The position numbers were made by a program, and so were the translations under genes. A stretch of 64,000 nucleotides of DNA from Flaveria trinervia (Eukaryota; Streptophyta; Magnoliopsida; Asterales; Asteraceae): assembly GCA_025506515.1 (NCBI GenBank), contig CM046442.1, positions 108,717,706 to 108,781,705 on the forward strand. Reading direction: 5' to 3'. Shown here piece after piece: positions 1 to 9,094 of this stretch. Within the stretch, counting starts at the first letter, position 1. Each line of letters begins with the position of its first letter. The notes beneath the pieces were generated by a model. It did not search any database and was not told the DNA's origin. It saw only the letters and a program-made list of their open reading frames with translations.

Positions 1-1
1 G

Positions 2-985
2 TCACTCTACAAGCTGAAGGTAAGGCAAATCCGTTCAGAAAACGGTACCAAGTTCAAGAATCAGTGGATGGAGGCATTCTGCAAAGAGAAAGGAATTGTA
101 CACCAATTCACATCTGCCTACACCCCTCAAATGAATGGAGTTCCTGAAAGAAAGAATCGAATCTTGATAGAGATAACACGAACTATGCTAGCCGACTCGA
201 AACTGCCCATCCAATTTTGGAATGAGGTAGTTGCCAATGCATGGTACACCTTAAATCGAGTCTTGGTAGTTAAAAGTCATGGTAAAATGTGTTACGAGTT
301 CCAGCGACGTAAACCTAATCTAGAGTACCTCGAACCGTTTGGCGCACCATGTACGTTGCTGAAGAAAGATCAGTCAAGGAAGTTCAGTGAAAAGGACAAA
401 GAAGGAATTTTTCTAGGATACAACATACTGAATAAGAGAGTTTACAATAACTCAAAGAGTCAAGTAGAAATGTGGTGCAACGTCGACGTTCAGAGATACA
501 CCACCCCCTGCTGGAAAAGGACCCGTATTCTTCTTTGATTATGATGGATTCTTTAAGTCCTTCAACATCCTTCTCTCCCCTCCCGATGATGATTTAACGA
601 CCAGAATGATGTACGACATCTTAAACACACCGTCACTAGACTCGACAACATTAGGTTTACAAGGTGAGTCTTCTAGCCATTCAGGGGGAGCACTAGAGGT
701 AAGTCACTCTTCTTGTGACGTTGAAGAAGTGGAGAATGATTAGGAGGAATAGGTTCTAGCTACTAAAAGTACACAGCATCAAATGTGGATGCCTCAAACA
801 CTTCGGAACCTAGCACTCCATCGGCTACAGATACTGAACCAGGCATTCAAAATCTAGATCAGGAAGTAGTCGTTCCCACCACTCTCGAATCTCGAGTTAA
901 TGTATATCATCCTCTGGACATGTCATAGGGGATGTATAATCGGGAGTACAGACAAGAAATTAGCTATACTCAGCTGATTATGCCT
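2..985 (+). pseudogene. M1 pol: integrase core and linker (5' truncated)
   Basis: Frame 2 reads from the window edge to a stop at 538. It covers the second half of the copia integrase core (SENGTKF, then TPQMNGVPERKN) and the conserved region with NRVLVVK and FLGYN. The usual second catalytic aspartate of SDNGTEF is Glu here (SENGTKF), and VVERKN has become VPERKN, so catalysis is unlikely. After 538 the frame shifts. The stretch to about 985 is a Ser/Thr-rich, stop-containing linker between integrase and reverse transcriptase, as in other copia polyproteins. M2 has the same protein at about 52000-53020 on the minus strand. Confidence 0.85.
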
Positions 986-2556
986 CAGTCATGGAAAAAG
1001 GCTATCTTCACGTCGGTGCTTATCAATGTTTTGTGTCTCAATTTGAACCAAAATATGTAAGTGAAGCCTTAAACGATGAGGAATGGGTGAGTGCCATGCA
1101 GGAAGAACTTCTTCAATTCAAGAAGTTAGGAGTATGGACACTGGTGGATAGACAAAAAGGTGCTAAGGTCATTGGCACTAAATGGGTCTTGAAATGCAAG
1201 AAAGATAACCAAGGTGCCATAATCAGAAACAAGGCTCAACTTGTAGTTCAAGGATTTCGACAAGCCGAAGGCATTGATTACAATGGATTGTTTGCACCTG
1301 TGGCGAGAATGGAAGAATCCGTATCTTCCTAGCCTAAGCATCTTATATGAAGATTAAATTTTATCAACTAGATGTGAAAAGTGCATTCCTTCATGGTGAA
1401 ATCTGGGAGATAGTGTATGTTAGTCAACTTGAAAGATTTGAGGATCCATATCATCGGGACAGAGTTTACAAGCTGGATAAGGCTCTCTACGGGCTCCACC
1501 AAGCCCTAAAAGCATGGTATGAAAAGCTCTTCACTCATCTTGTGAAACATGGCTTTCGTAGAGGAGTGATTGATTGTACACTATTCATCAAAGAAAAAGA
1601 TAGTGACTTACTGCTAGTACAGATTTACGTTGATGCCATAATCTTCGGTTCCAAAACCGAAGAATTATGTAAAGAATTTGAAGCAATAGTGAAAGCTAAA
1701 TTTGAGATGAGTGCCATGGGAGAGATGAAGTTCTTTCTACATCAGACCAAGTATGTAGGCGATATTCTTAGTCGGTTCGATATGGGGAATGCTTCGGCAT
1801 CTGGGACTCCACTTGCTACAAACCACGATGTGGCACCCGACGGAAATGGTGATCTAGTGGATGAAACATGTACCGAGGAACAATTGGATCCCTCATGTAC
1901 CTCACAGCCACACGACCTGATATCATGTACGTGACGTGTCTCTGCTCCAGATATCAGGCGAAACCGAAAGTCAACCATCTCATAGGAGTTAAATGGATTT
2001 TCTATTATTTGAAGGGTACTCCAACACTCGAGTTGTGGTATCCTCATAACGATGATTTGAGCTTACAGTGTATAGTGACTCGGATTACGGCGACTGCAAA
2101 ATGAACTACATGTCAACGTCTGTAGTATGTTAATTTTTTGGGAGAATATTAGTCACCTGGCTGTGTAAGAAGCAGACATCAGTTGCTCTGTAAACTTGTG
2201 AAGCTGAATATGTTGCTGCTGCAAGTTGCTGTTCGCAGATCATTTGGATTCAACAGCAAATGTGGGACTACGGTTTGCAATTTTCTAACACTCCTATATA
2301 TGTTGATAATTTTGCTGCTATACTTGTAACAAAAAATCTAGTCCAACATCCTAAAACTAAACACATCCTCATTAAGTATCGCTTTATACGTGATTGTTTT
2401 GAAAAGCATTTAACTGATGTCACTAAGATAAATACGAATTTTCAGCGCGCTAACCTCTACACAAAATCATTTGATAAACCGATATTTTTATATCTATTAG
2501 TGGTTAATGGCATGAAAAAGAAAAGTGATGTGATCACAGAGGATGAAAATGCTTAG
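986..2556 (+). pseudogene. M1 pol: reverse transcriptase and RNase H, broken
   Basis: Copia reverse transcriptase motifs occur in order: GTKWVLK near 1180, FAPVARME near 1295, DVKSAFLHGE near 1372, LDKALYGLHQALKAWYE near 1475, then the catalytic box at 1626-1637, which reads YVDA instead of YVDD. RNase H follows in shifted frames (SLMYLTATRPDIMYVTCLCSRYQ near 1890, the EAEYVAAASC region near 2205) and ends with the QHPKTKHI and FIRDCFEK motifs. Frames change at about 1335, 1870 and 2105-2260. The lost Asp of YVDA removes a metal ligand, so no activity is expected. The reading frame ends at 2556. Confidence 0.87.
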
Positions 2557-3890
2557 TCCAACAATTTTTGTTTAATTTTGTTTAATTTTTTCTTATTTTA
2601 TTTTCCTGTTTATATAAAATCTAAATACTCAAAAAATATTTTCGGTTTTAGAATTTTAGGGGGAGAATAGGTTAGATTAGTATTAAATTAATTAGTCGTT
2701 TTATTTAATTACTTAAAAAAATAAGGGAGGAGGACAACTTAGCTAAAAGGAATGAAATCAAATCGGCGATACTGATTCAACATATTTGGACAATGATAGT
2801 ACACAGGGAACAGGTAATTTGGGACTTCAAAATTTTTAACTGATTAAGAAAGTCTGAAAAGTCTAAGCATATAAAAGGATAAATGATAGTAAAACTAGTA
2901 GGCTACCAAGGTAACATAGAGAAAGTACCTAGAGGTTGCTAGTTCATTATATGATGTGTCAGTAGATTCAACACAATAGACAAGTAGACCTCATTGGTGG
3001 TTTCAACTACAAACTAAGTTGTTCAACCTGCTGGGGTTCCCATCTTATCCCTAGTTACACAATCAACGTTGTTCCAATAAGGGTAAAGAGAAAAATAAAC
3101 GTCACATGTGTGTGCAGACGACCATAAAATATGAGCAAAGCACATGAAAAATGCAAAACACAATCAAGCTAGTAACTTATGTTGTTGGTGCGATATGTGC
3201 TAAAAGAAAATAAGTGCTCAAACAAGAAGATAGGTTGTGTGCCTCTCTGTTGTGCGATGGCACTCACCTGAGGATATGCATAACCTAAATATTCTAGAAT
3301 TCATTGTTGTTTGTGCCTCTCAGTTGTGCGATGGCACTGACCTGGCTTGGCATCTCCTTGAAAGCTCTTGGAATAGTTTCTTCTTGAAAAATACCCATAG
3401 ACCGCTCAAAAACCTCCTAAGGAATGTTGATTACCATATAAGCACAGGATCCGCAAATGCTTGTTGAAATAATTAAACCTTAAATCATCACCAATTTGTG
3501 TCAAAAATCTGTGTATGGATTTAAGAGGACAAGTATACTGACAATCATCGTGAGCTGCAGTTCTTGAAAGCCAAAATCATTATGTGCATCTTGTGGCTCT
3601 AGTATGATTTCCTAAAATTGCTATTGACTATCGGTGAAAACAAGGATCAAGCATCAAGATTGTTTATTAAAATGTGCCAAGTGATTCTAAAATACCCAAA
3701 ATGAATCGTACCAGAAATGATAAACTAGAATTGAAGCTGTGCTGTCCAGGAAATAAAATTGATTTGAATTACTCTAATAGGTTTAAAATCCATCTCAAAT
3801 CAAAAATACAAAAATATGTCTTACTTTGGGTTTTTAAATTCTCTAGTTGCTTATTTATTAATTTTTAGTCATTTAGTTGGTAAAAGTCGG
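2557..3890 (+). other. M1 post-pol non-coding region with a relic polypurine tract
   Basis: There is no credible gene. About 100 bp after the pol stop lies AGGGGGAGAA (2658-2667), which looks exactly like a polypurine tract, yet no LTR start follows. The sequence continues without a break into the palindrome-rich spacer in both M1 and M2, so it cannot be the element's 3' end. The stretch also holds two copies of a CCTCTSWGTTGTGCGATGGCAC-like segment (near 3240 and 3316). It serves as the uninterrupted reference for the insertion sites of A (equivalent to 3430) and B (equivalent to 3515) in M2. Confidence 0.7.
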
Positions 3891-4082
3891 ACTAGGCATC
3901 GGAATTCAATCTTTGATTCACTTCCTTAAAAGGGGTCACTTCTGAGGTGACAAATTCGGTTTCACGTAAAAGTATCATGTCTGAGGTGATCAACAGTTTT
4001 TCAAAGTTAAAAGGATCATGTCTGAGGTGATCATCGATCGTAACATTGTACCTATAGTTAAAAGGGCTAAGTATTTGAATGG
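3891..4082 (+). repeat. Three short direct repeats TCTGAGGTGA in the M1 spacer
   Basis: The motif TCTGAGGTGA occurs near 3930, 3981 and 4021. Each is preceded by GTCAC or ATCATG and followed by CAAAT or TCA. The M2 copy (30480-30600, minus) keeps the three copies as variants of TCTRAGGTGACC. They lie directly upstream of the first palindrome array and could be binding sites, but nothing in the sequence proves this. Confidence 0.5.
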
Positions 4083-4390
4083 TCATAAGGTCAAACTCAT
4101 AAGTATGGCCATTCGCACAACTAGACCATAAGTATGGACCAGTCGCATGATTGGATCTATGTATAAGCCCAATCGCACGACTGAACCACACGTATGGACC
4201 AGAAGTACGATAGGACCATAAGCATGGGTCAATTCGTACGATTGGATCAGCAGAATGAACCAATCGTACGAATGGAGGTGACCGAATGAGTCAGTCGCAT
4301 GACTGAATGTGACCGACTGAGCCAGTCGCACGACTGAGCCCCAGTTGCATGAATCAAGAGTGCGAATAGGTTTAGTCGCATGACTGAAAG
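4083..4390 (+). repeat. M1 spacer palindrome array 1 (CAGTCGCACGACTG type)
   Basis: This is a run of about a dozen short imperfect palindromes. Two kinds alternate: a TCGNNCGA core within CAGTCGCACGACTG, and a CATACGCATG/CATAAGTATGG core flanked by ACC and GGT. Arms such as CAGTCG/CGACTG flank a two-base centre. Spacing is roughly 14-30 bp and not strictly regular. The same motifs recur in the M LTR and in the F LTR and leader. The array ends about 10-15 bp before a TATA box. Confidence 0.8.
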
Positions 4391-4399
4391 AAAACCTAG

Positions 4400-4408
4400 T
4401 ATAAATAA
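4400..4408 (+). promoter_or_regulatory. TATA box in the M1 spacer (candidate internal promoter)
   Basis: TATAAATAA lies directly after palindrome array 1 and about 670 bp before the accessory ORF start at 5071. The LTR promoter of the same family has the same layout: palindromes, then TATAAATA at 22288. The duplicated flank at 17086-17094 keeps it intact; M2 has GAATAAATA (about 30119-30129, minus). Transcription from it is inferred. Confidence 0.5.
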
Positions 4409-4419
4409 AGGGGAGTTGG

Positions 4420-4560
4420 TCGCAAACGCTCATCACCCCCAAATCGTAGGTAAATCGCATGAAAGCAAGATTACTCTGCCCAAATTTCATATTTGTGATT
4501 TAGCGACCTATTTGCAAGACTAACGATTACCCTTTGTTTCTACAGGTAATGCAAGACTAA
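4420..4560 (+). other. Possible 5'-UTR intron end in the M1 spacer transcript
   Basis: GACTAACG followed by a pyrimidine-rich run and TTTCTACAG (ending near 4545) looks like a plant branch point and 3' splice site. M2 has an even better version (TACTAACG, then CTCTCTTCATCTACAG|GG). In M1 a donor-like TAG|GTAAAT lies near 4447, but M2 lacks it, so the donor is uncertain. It would fit a leader intron between the spacer TATA box and the accessory ATG. Confidence 0.3.
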
Positions 4561-4789
4561 AATCGACCAAAATGCATAGTTTAATCAAGCCTTAACTTTC
4601 AAATCAGGTGTAAACTAAACCGAGACAAAACATCAAAATAAACCACTAACCTGGACTTAGTCGCCAAATTATTTAGGACTAAGTGTTATTTTGATTGATT
4701 GCTAGTCAATGAGTCTAACCTAAACGTTTAACATCAAGTATAGACCAAGAACCGATCTACAGTACTGTATAAAGATATATGCGAATGGA

Positions 4790-4990
4790 CCAACCGATGA
4801 ATCAATCGCACGATTGAAATGGGCGAATGACTCAATCACACGAATGAACCATGGTATGAATTCAGCGCACGACTGGTTCAACCACACGGAACTGCATACG
4901 ACTCAGTTAAGTCGCAGGTCATTCGCACGATGAGCTCAATCACACGACTAAGACTCAGTCGCATTATCCATTGCACGACAGAACAGAATG
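4790..4990 (+). repeat. M1 spacer palindrome array 2
   Basis: This is a second cluster of the same TCGNNCGA and CATNCGTATG palindromes (for example near 4808, 4828, 4868, 4925 and 4952), lying between the TATA box and the accessory ORF. It is partly decayed here; the duplicated copy at 17460-17680 is better preserved (for example CAGTCGCACGACTG near 17546). Confidence 0.75.
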
Positions 4991-5070
4991 ATTTAGGCCA
5001 TTAAATTCAAGTGTCATTCACTTACACAAAGTCTAATGTTTATTTATCTTGTGTAACAGAAACGAAACAT

Positions 5071-5103
5071 GGCGAGTAGATGAACTATGAGCACAAAACA
5101 TAA
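5071..5103 (+). pseudogene. M1 accessory ORF, first 33 bp before the D insertion
   Basis: ATG at 5071 is followed by codons that match the start of the M2 accessory ORF (M2 start at 29450, minus). The fifth codon is TGA where M2 has TGG. Element D then interrupts the frame; the ORF resumes at 18553. The start is chosen because both M copies have ATG here and the downstream protein is in the same frame. Confidence 0.6.
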
Positions 5104-5183
5104 TGTGGGACCAAAAGAACCAATGAGCCAGATCAGAAAATCCTTTAAGTCCCACAGACATCATAACAACTGAAGTGGTCTAC

Positions 5184-5395
5184 AACAGCTGAAGACAAAG
5201 TCTAAAGACAATAGCTGAAGACAAAGTCTGAAGACAACAGCTAAAGACAAAGTCTGAAGACAACAGCTGAAGACAAAGTCTGAAGAAAAAGTCTGAAGAA
5301 AAAGTCTGAAGACAAAATCTGAAGACAAAGTCTGAAGACAACAGCTGAAGACAAAGTCTGAAGACAACTGCTAAAGACAAAGTCTGAAGACCAAG
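5184..5395 (+). repeat. D LTR tandem repeats (12-27 bp units)
   Basis: Repeated units of GAAGACAAAGTCT, alternating with GAAGACAACAGCT, occur about 15 times. Open frames on the minus strand across this block encode monotonous FVFRLCLQTLSSD-like peptides and are artefacts of the repeat. The same block lies at 16505-16690 and 17860-18060. Confidence 0.9.
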
Positions 5396-5639
5396 TTCTC
5401 AGAAGTTGTCACAACAGTGAAGTAGTTCTTTTCAGTAGTTGTGATGGTTTACTTTTCAGTAGTTTGTCATTAGTAGTTTTATTTTATGTAAAACATCTGA
5501 AGTTCTTACACTTCAGATGTTATAACTTAGTAGTTGGAATTTTAGCTTGTACTTAGCTTTTTGTGAAGGTGTCCTCAGTTGTTGTGGACATCTTCAGTAG
5601 TTTAGTCTACTTTCAGTTGTTTGTATAAATCAGTTAGCT

Positions 5640-5690
5640 GTCACTATCAAGTGACATCAGCTGATGTCACATTCCTTTATAAAAGGAATG
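5640..5690 (+). promoter_or_regulatory. D LTR core promoter: TATA box inside a palindrome, preceded by two more palindromes
   Basis: Three adjacent inverted repeats are present. GTCACT-ATCA-AGTGAC is at 5640-5655, a perfect 20-bp palindrome GTGACATCAGCTGATGTCAC at 5651-5670, and CATTCCTTT-ATA-AAAGGAATG at 5670-5690 with the TATA box (TTTATAAAA) at its centre. The first two overlap and so are mutually exclusive if extruded. The same arrangement is found in the A and B LTRs with different arm sequences. Confidence 0.75.
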
Positions 5691-5921
5691 TTGACCTAAT
5701 TTCTTGCAGCCGAAGCTTGTGCGTGAATGAAAATATTCTCTTTGCAGAAAATGTTCTCTTCTGTGAATGAAAATATTCTCTTTGCAGAAAACTGTCTCTC
5801 TATAACCGTCATTGTTTGATTGAATATTCATATTATTCCTGCTTAAATTTTGTCTAATTCTTGTTCTATTCCACTGCAAATCTTAATCTAATTGATCAAA
5901 CTAGATCCCGATCCTTTCAAA

Positions 5922-5939
5922 TGGTATCATAGCAAGATT
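5922..5939 (+). other. D primer-binding site
   Basis: TGGTATCATAGCAAGATT begins two bases after the LTR end. It is a slightly degenerate version of the TGGTATCAGAGC site that pairs with the 3' end of plant initiator tRNA-Met. A and B have TGGTATCAGAGC and TGGTATCAGAGA at the same place. Confidence 0.85.
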
Positions 5940-6151
5940 AATCATTGATCGATTTAACAATTGATCACTGAAACTGCTTTTTTGATATCTAAGTTTGATT
6001 GAATTAGCAAATTTGCAAGAATTGGTTATAGAGTTTGATTTTCTGTTGCTTCCGGTGAATTAATTTGAGATCTGTCTTGTTTCAAACTGAGTTGTTGAGT
6101 TTTTGAGCTAGATCTGTTAAAATTTCATTGAACCTGTTTGAATAGGTGAAA

Positions 6152-9075
6152 ATGGCTACATCAATCAATGATCCTCACAATACTAACTCTTCAACAAAGC
6201 CTCCGATGCTTGTTAGGAGTGAGTATAACATATGGCAACGCTGATGCTCTATCACCTGCATGTCAACAATTCAGGTTGTTAGAAATCTGTGGTTCATGGA
6301 CCATATAAGCCTATGGTGAGCAATCTGGAAACCAATGAGATGGTTCCGAAGAAGAAAGAGCAATACTCAGATGAAGATCTGAAACTGTTTAAAATTGATG
6401 CTAAAGCCCATGGAATTCTGGCCATGGCATTAGCTAATGAAATCTATTCTGGACTTATGCATCATGAACTGCTCATGATCTCTGGGTTGCTCTGAAAGAA
6501 CACATTTGGAGGAACGATGAGGTCTTGGCAAAAATAGAGAGATCCTTGCCCAGCAATATGAGACATTCTCTCATAGAAAGGGTGAGTCACTGACTCAACA
6601 GTTTGCGATTTTCTGTTTGATATCTGAGCTGAAAATGGTTAAACATGAATATACAAATAGTCAGATGAACAACAGATTCCTCAGATCCCTGCCTAAGAGA
6701 TGGGACATATATACTATGTCCTACGCTCTAGTGCAAATCTGGACAATATCTCTGACCCAACTTCATGGGAAACTGTTAACATTGAAAGAGAGATAGAACA
6801 GAAAAGGAAACTGGCTTCATCTGGGAAGCTCACTAATGATTTTGTACCAGGGAATACTACTCTAGTCGGTCATGAGTCAAAATATGCTGCATCAGAAAGT
6901 TCTTATGACGAGCATATAGATTTCTCTTCAAACAGTGGAGATCTGCTTTTGTTGGTGTTGGTAGTAATTCAAGGTGTAGTAGTAATAATTTGTGCTTTTT
7001 GATGGATGATTTGAAAGGAATTGCTGATGATGATGTGGAAGAGATGGATATTTTGAGCCAAATGGCATTAATCAATATCAGATCTCAAAAATTTTGCAAA
7101 AGGACAGGTAGAAAATCTCCTGGTCTCTACCAAAGTTGGTTTTGACAAGAGCAAGTTGAGGTGTCACAAGTGCCATAGACTTGGACATTTTGCAAGAGAG
7201 TGTGATCAGATCTGGATCTAACTTTTCTGCACCCTTTGTGACCTTTCCACACAATAGCTCACAAAACAAAGGTCAACATTCTACCAGTTCTGGTCATCAT
7301 TCACAAATTCAATCATCTACTGCATATTTTGTCCCTCAAGGTCCAATGCCATATCCTTATCCCTATTTTTACATGCCTCAGTCCAGTCAGGTTCCAGTAC
7401 CCATAGCTCAACAACCACATGCCCTACCTGAGCCTCAACCATCTCAATCAAATCAACAATCTCAATCTTAATCACATCAAAGCTTTTTCACACTGGAGTT
7501 GGTTGATGGAGTAGCTTACCAGATGATCTTTCTGGTTATCCTCAACAATTGTTTTCTGGTGCTGGTCAACATGGTGGTGAAAATCCTTTTGGAAATCTTG
7601 CTCTTATGGCCCTGGAGTCTACTGATGGTTCATGCTCAAATGCTTCATCATCACAGGTACCACAGGCATCTTTTGAGGCTAAGGCCAAGTTGTGTTCTGA
7701 GTCATGCATAGCTGCTTTTGTCTCAATTAGAGAAGCAAATGTAGCTTTAATTAATCAAAAACTTGACCTAGAGAAAGTGATTTCCAAAAGAAAAGTTGAG
7801 TTTGAGTCTGTCTTAAATGAAAAAAGATGATGAGATTTACAAATTAAAATGCCAAATAACTGATGAAAAGGCAAAGGTAGAGGTCATTTTAGAGAATCAT
7901 AAGAATCTCAAAGAAACACTTGCAGCCACTCAAATAGAGTGTGAACATTGGGTAACATCCTGCAAGGGGTTTGAAATGCTTCTCAGCAAGCAAACAGCTT
8001 CAAATGTGAAGTTTAGGATTGGGTATAATCACACTGTACCTCCTACAGATTTTACTCTCAAGATAGAAGTAAAATCTGAAGGTGAAAGCAATTCCCAAAC
8101 CACATCATCATGTGTCTCATCCTCAAGTGATAATCCAAAATCAGAGAATGAAGTCAGTATTAGTACCTCAGCTAATCAATCTGCTGATGGTCGCACTGCT
8201 GATAAGCACATGATCAAAGAAAAACTGAGCACTTCAGGTGTTGTCTCACAAAGTATTCAAAGTACTGAAGGGCAAGTAACAACACTTGAAGAGCATTTCA
8301 AACTAAATGAAAACAAACATGGTTGGACAATGCTGAAGATCTATCAGGAAATCCAAAAGCACTGATAGAAAACTTCTGAAGACAAATCTTCAGTTGTTAC
8401 AAATCCTTTAGTACTTAACATAAGTTGAGAGGAAGAAAGTACTAAAGAACACACCTTTAGTAGTTTCATCTTCTTCAGCAGTTGAACAACAGAAGATGAA
8501 GAAAAAGCCATGTGAAATATGTGGTCTATTCATTCTCACTGATGAATGTTGGTACAAAAGGGTTCCAAATTCAACAAAGATAAAATCATTAAAAGAAAAT
8601 TAATAAAATGAAAGATGAATTTGAAACCAGTTTGTACCACAAACATCTCAAACTGATAACCCAAAGTTCTTACAAAAATCTAAAAAGAAAGAAGGGGTTT
8701 ATCATAAAACAGCTGAAAGTATTCCTAATGGAATATCAAAACACCAGACTAAGTCTGTGTCTTTCAAAAAGGAGGACATGGTGAGTCACAGGAACTAATC
8801 AAAAACAAGTACCGATGTGTCTGCTGAACTGAAGGCTTTAACAACCAATCAGACACAACTTGTTATGATGATTCAACATCTATTGGGGAGATTTAACCAA
8901 ATAGATGTACCTGTGATTAAACCACTGAAAATAAAACTAAGCCAAAATCAAAGGAATCCTTTTCAGCACCATCTTACCTTCAAAGGCTGTTAATCATGAC
9001 AAATCAGTTAGTATAAAATCTGTTATTGAGAACAGACCCAAAACCAAAATGGTTTGGGTCTCAAAAGCTAACTAG
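6152..9075 (+). pseudogene. D gag, broken
   Basis: ATG at 6152 matches the A and B gag starts. The protein has a copia-type gag domain (UBN2-like; conserved KAHGILAMAL, HRKGESLTQQF, QMNNRFLRSLP stretches). A CCHC zinc knuckle, CHKCHRLGHFAREC, lies near 7160-7203; then come a Gln/Pro/Ser-rich linker, a coiled-coil-prone segment (7750-7990), and a second CCHC-like site (CEICGLF...DEC, near 8509-8550) whose histidine is lost here. Many single-base indels and a few stops break the frame; 7817-8365 is the longest intact piece. Gag would form the virus-like particle and bind RNA. The stop TAG is at 9073. Confidence 0.85.
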
Positions 9076-9094
9076 TTTCTTGTGACAAATGCAG
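9068..9094 (+). promoter_or_regulatory. D gag-pol junction: branch-point and 3' splice-site-like signal
   Basis: CTAAC at 9068-9072 is followed at once by the gag stop TAG, then a T-rich stretch and ATGCAG|GG ending at 9094. The pol frame opens at the CAG. The same layout occurs in A, B, G and M2, which differ in the gag-to-pol frame offset. Splicing is inferred. Confidence 0.45.

Larger units (their letters stand above)
5104..5919 (+). repeat. D 5' LTR
   Basis: It begins TGTGGGACCAAAAG and ends GATCCTTTCA, 816 bp, followed two bases later by a primer-binding site. The 5' third is tandem GAAGACAAAGTCT units. The middle has many CAGTAGTT/AACTACTG motifs, and the promoter hairpins are at 5640-5690. 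The other D LTRs start TGTTGGACC, so the second T has mutated here. Confidence 0.9.

Noticed and set aside
2658..2700. 3' LTR boundary of M1 right after the pol polypurine tract
   Set aside because: No LTR start follows, and M1 and M2 are both continuous from here into the spacer and accessory ORF.
4083..4490. Minus-strand open frames over palindrome arrays (also 16778-17128, 30228-30458, 56502-56702, 57161-57415)
   Set aside because: Palindrome arrays read open on both strands; no similarity to a protein and no conserved start.
5161..5380. Minus-strand open frames with repeating FVFRLCLQTLSSD-type peptides (also 16474-16698, 17851-18036)
   Set aside because: They are translations of the GAAGACAAAGTCT tandem block of the D LTR; period and repeat explain the lack of stops.
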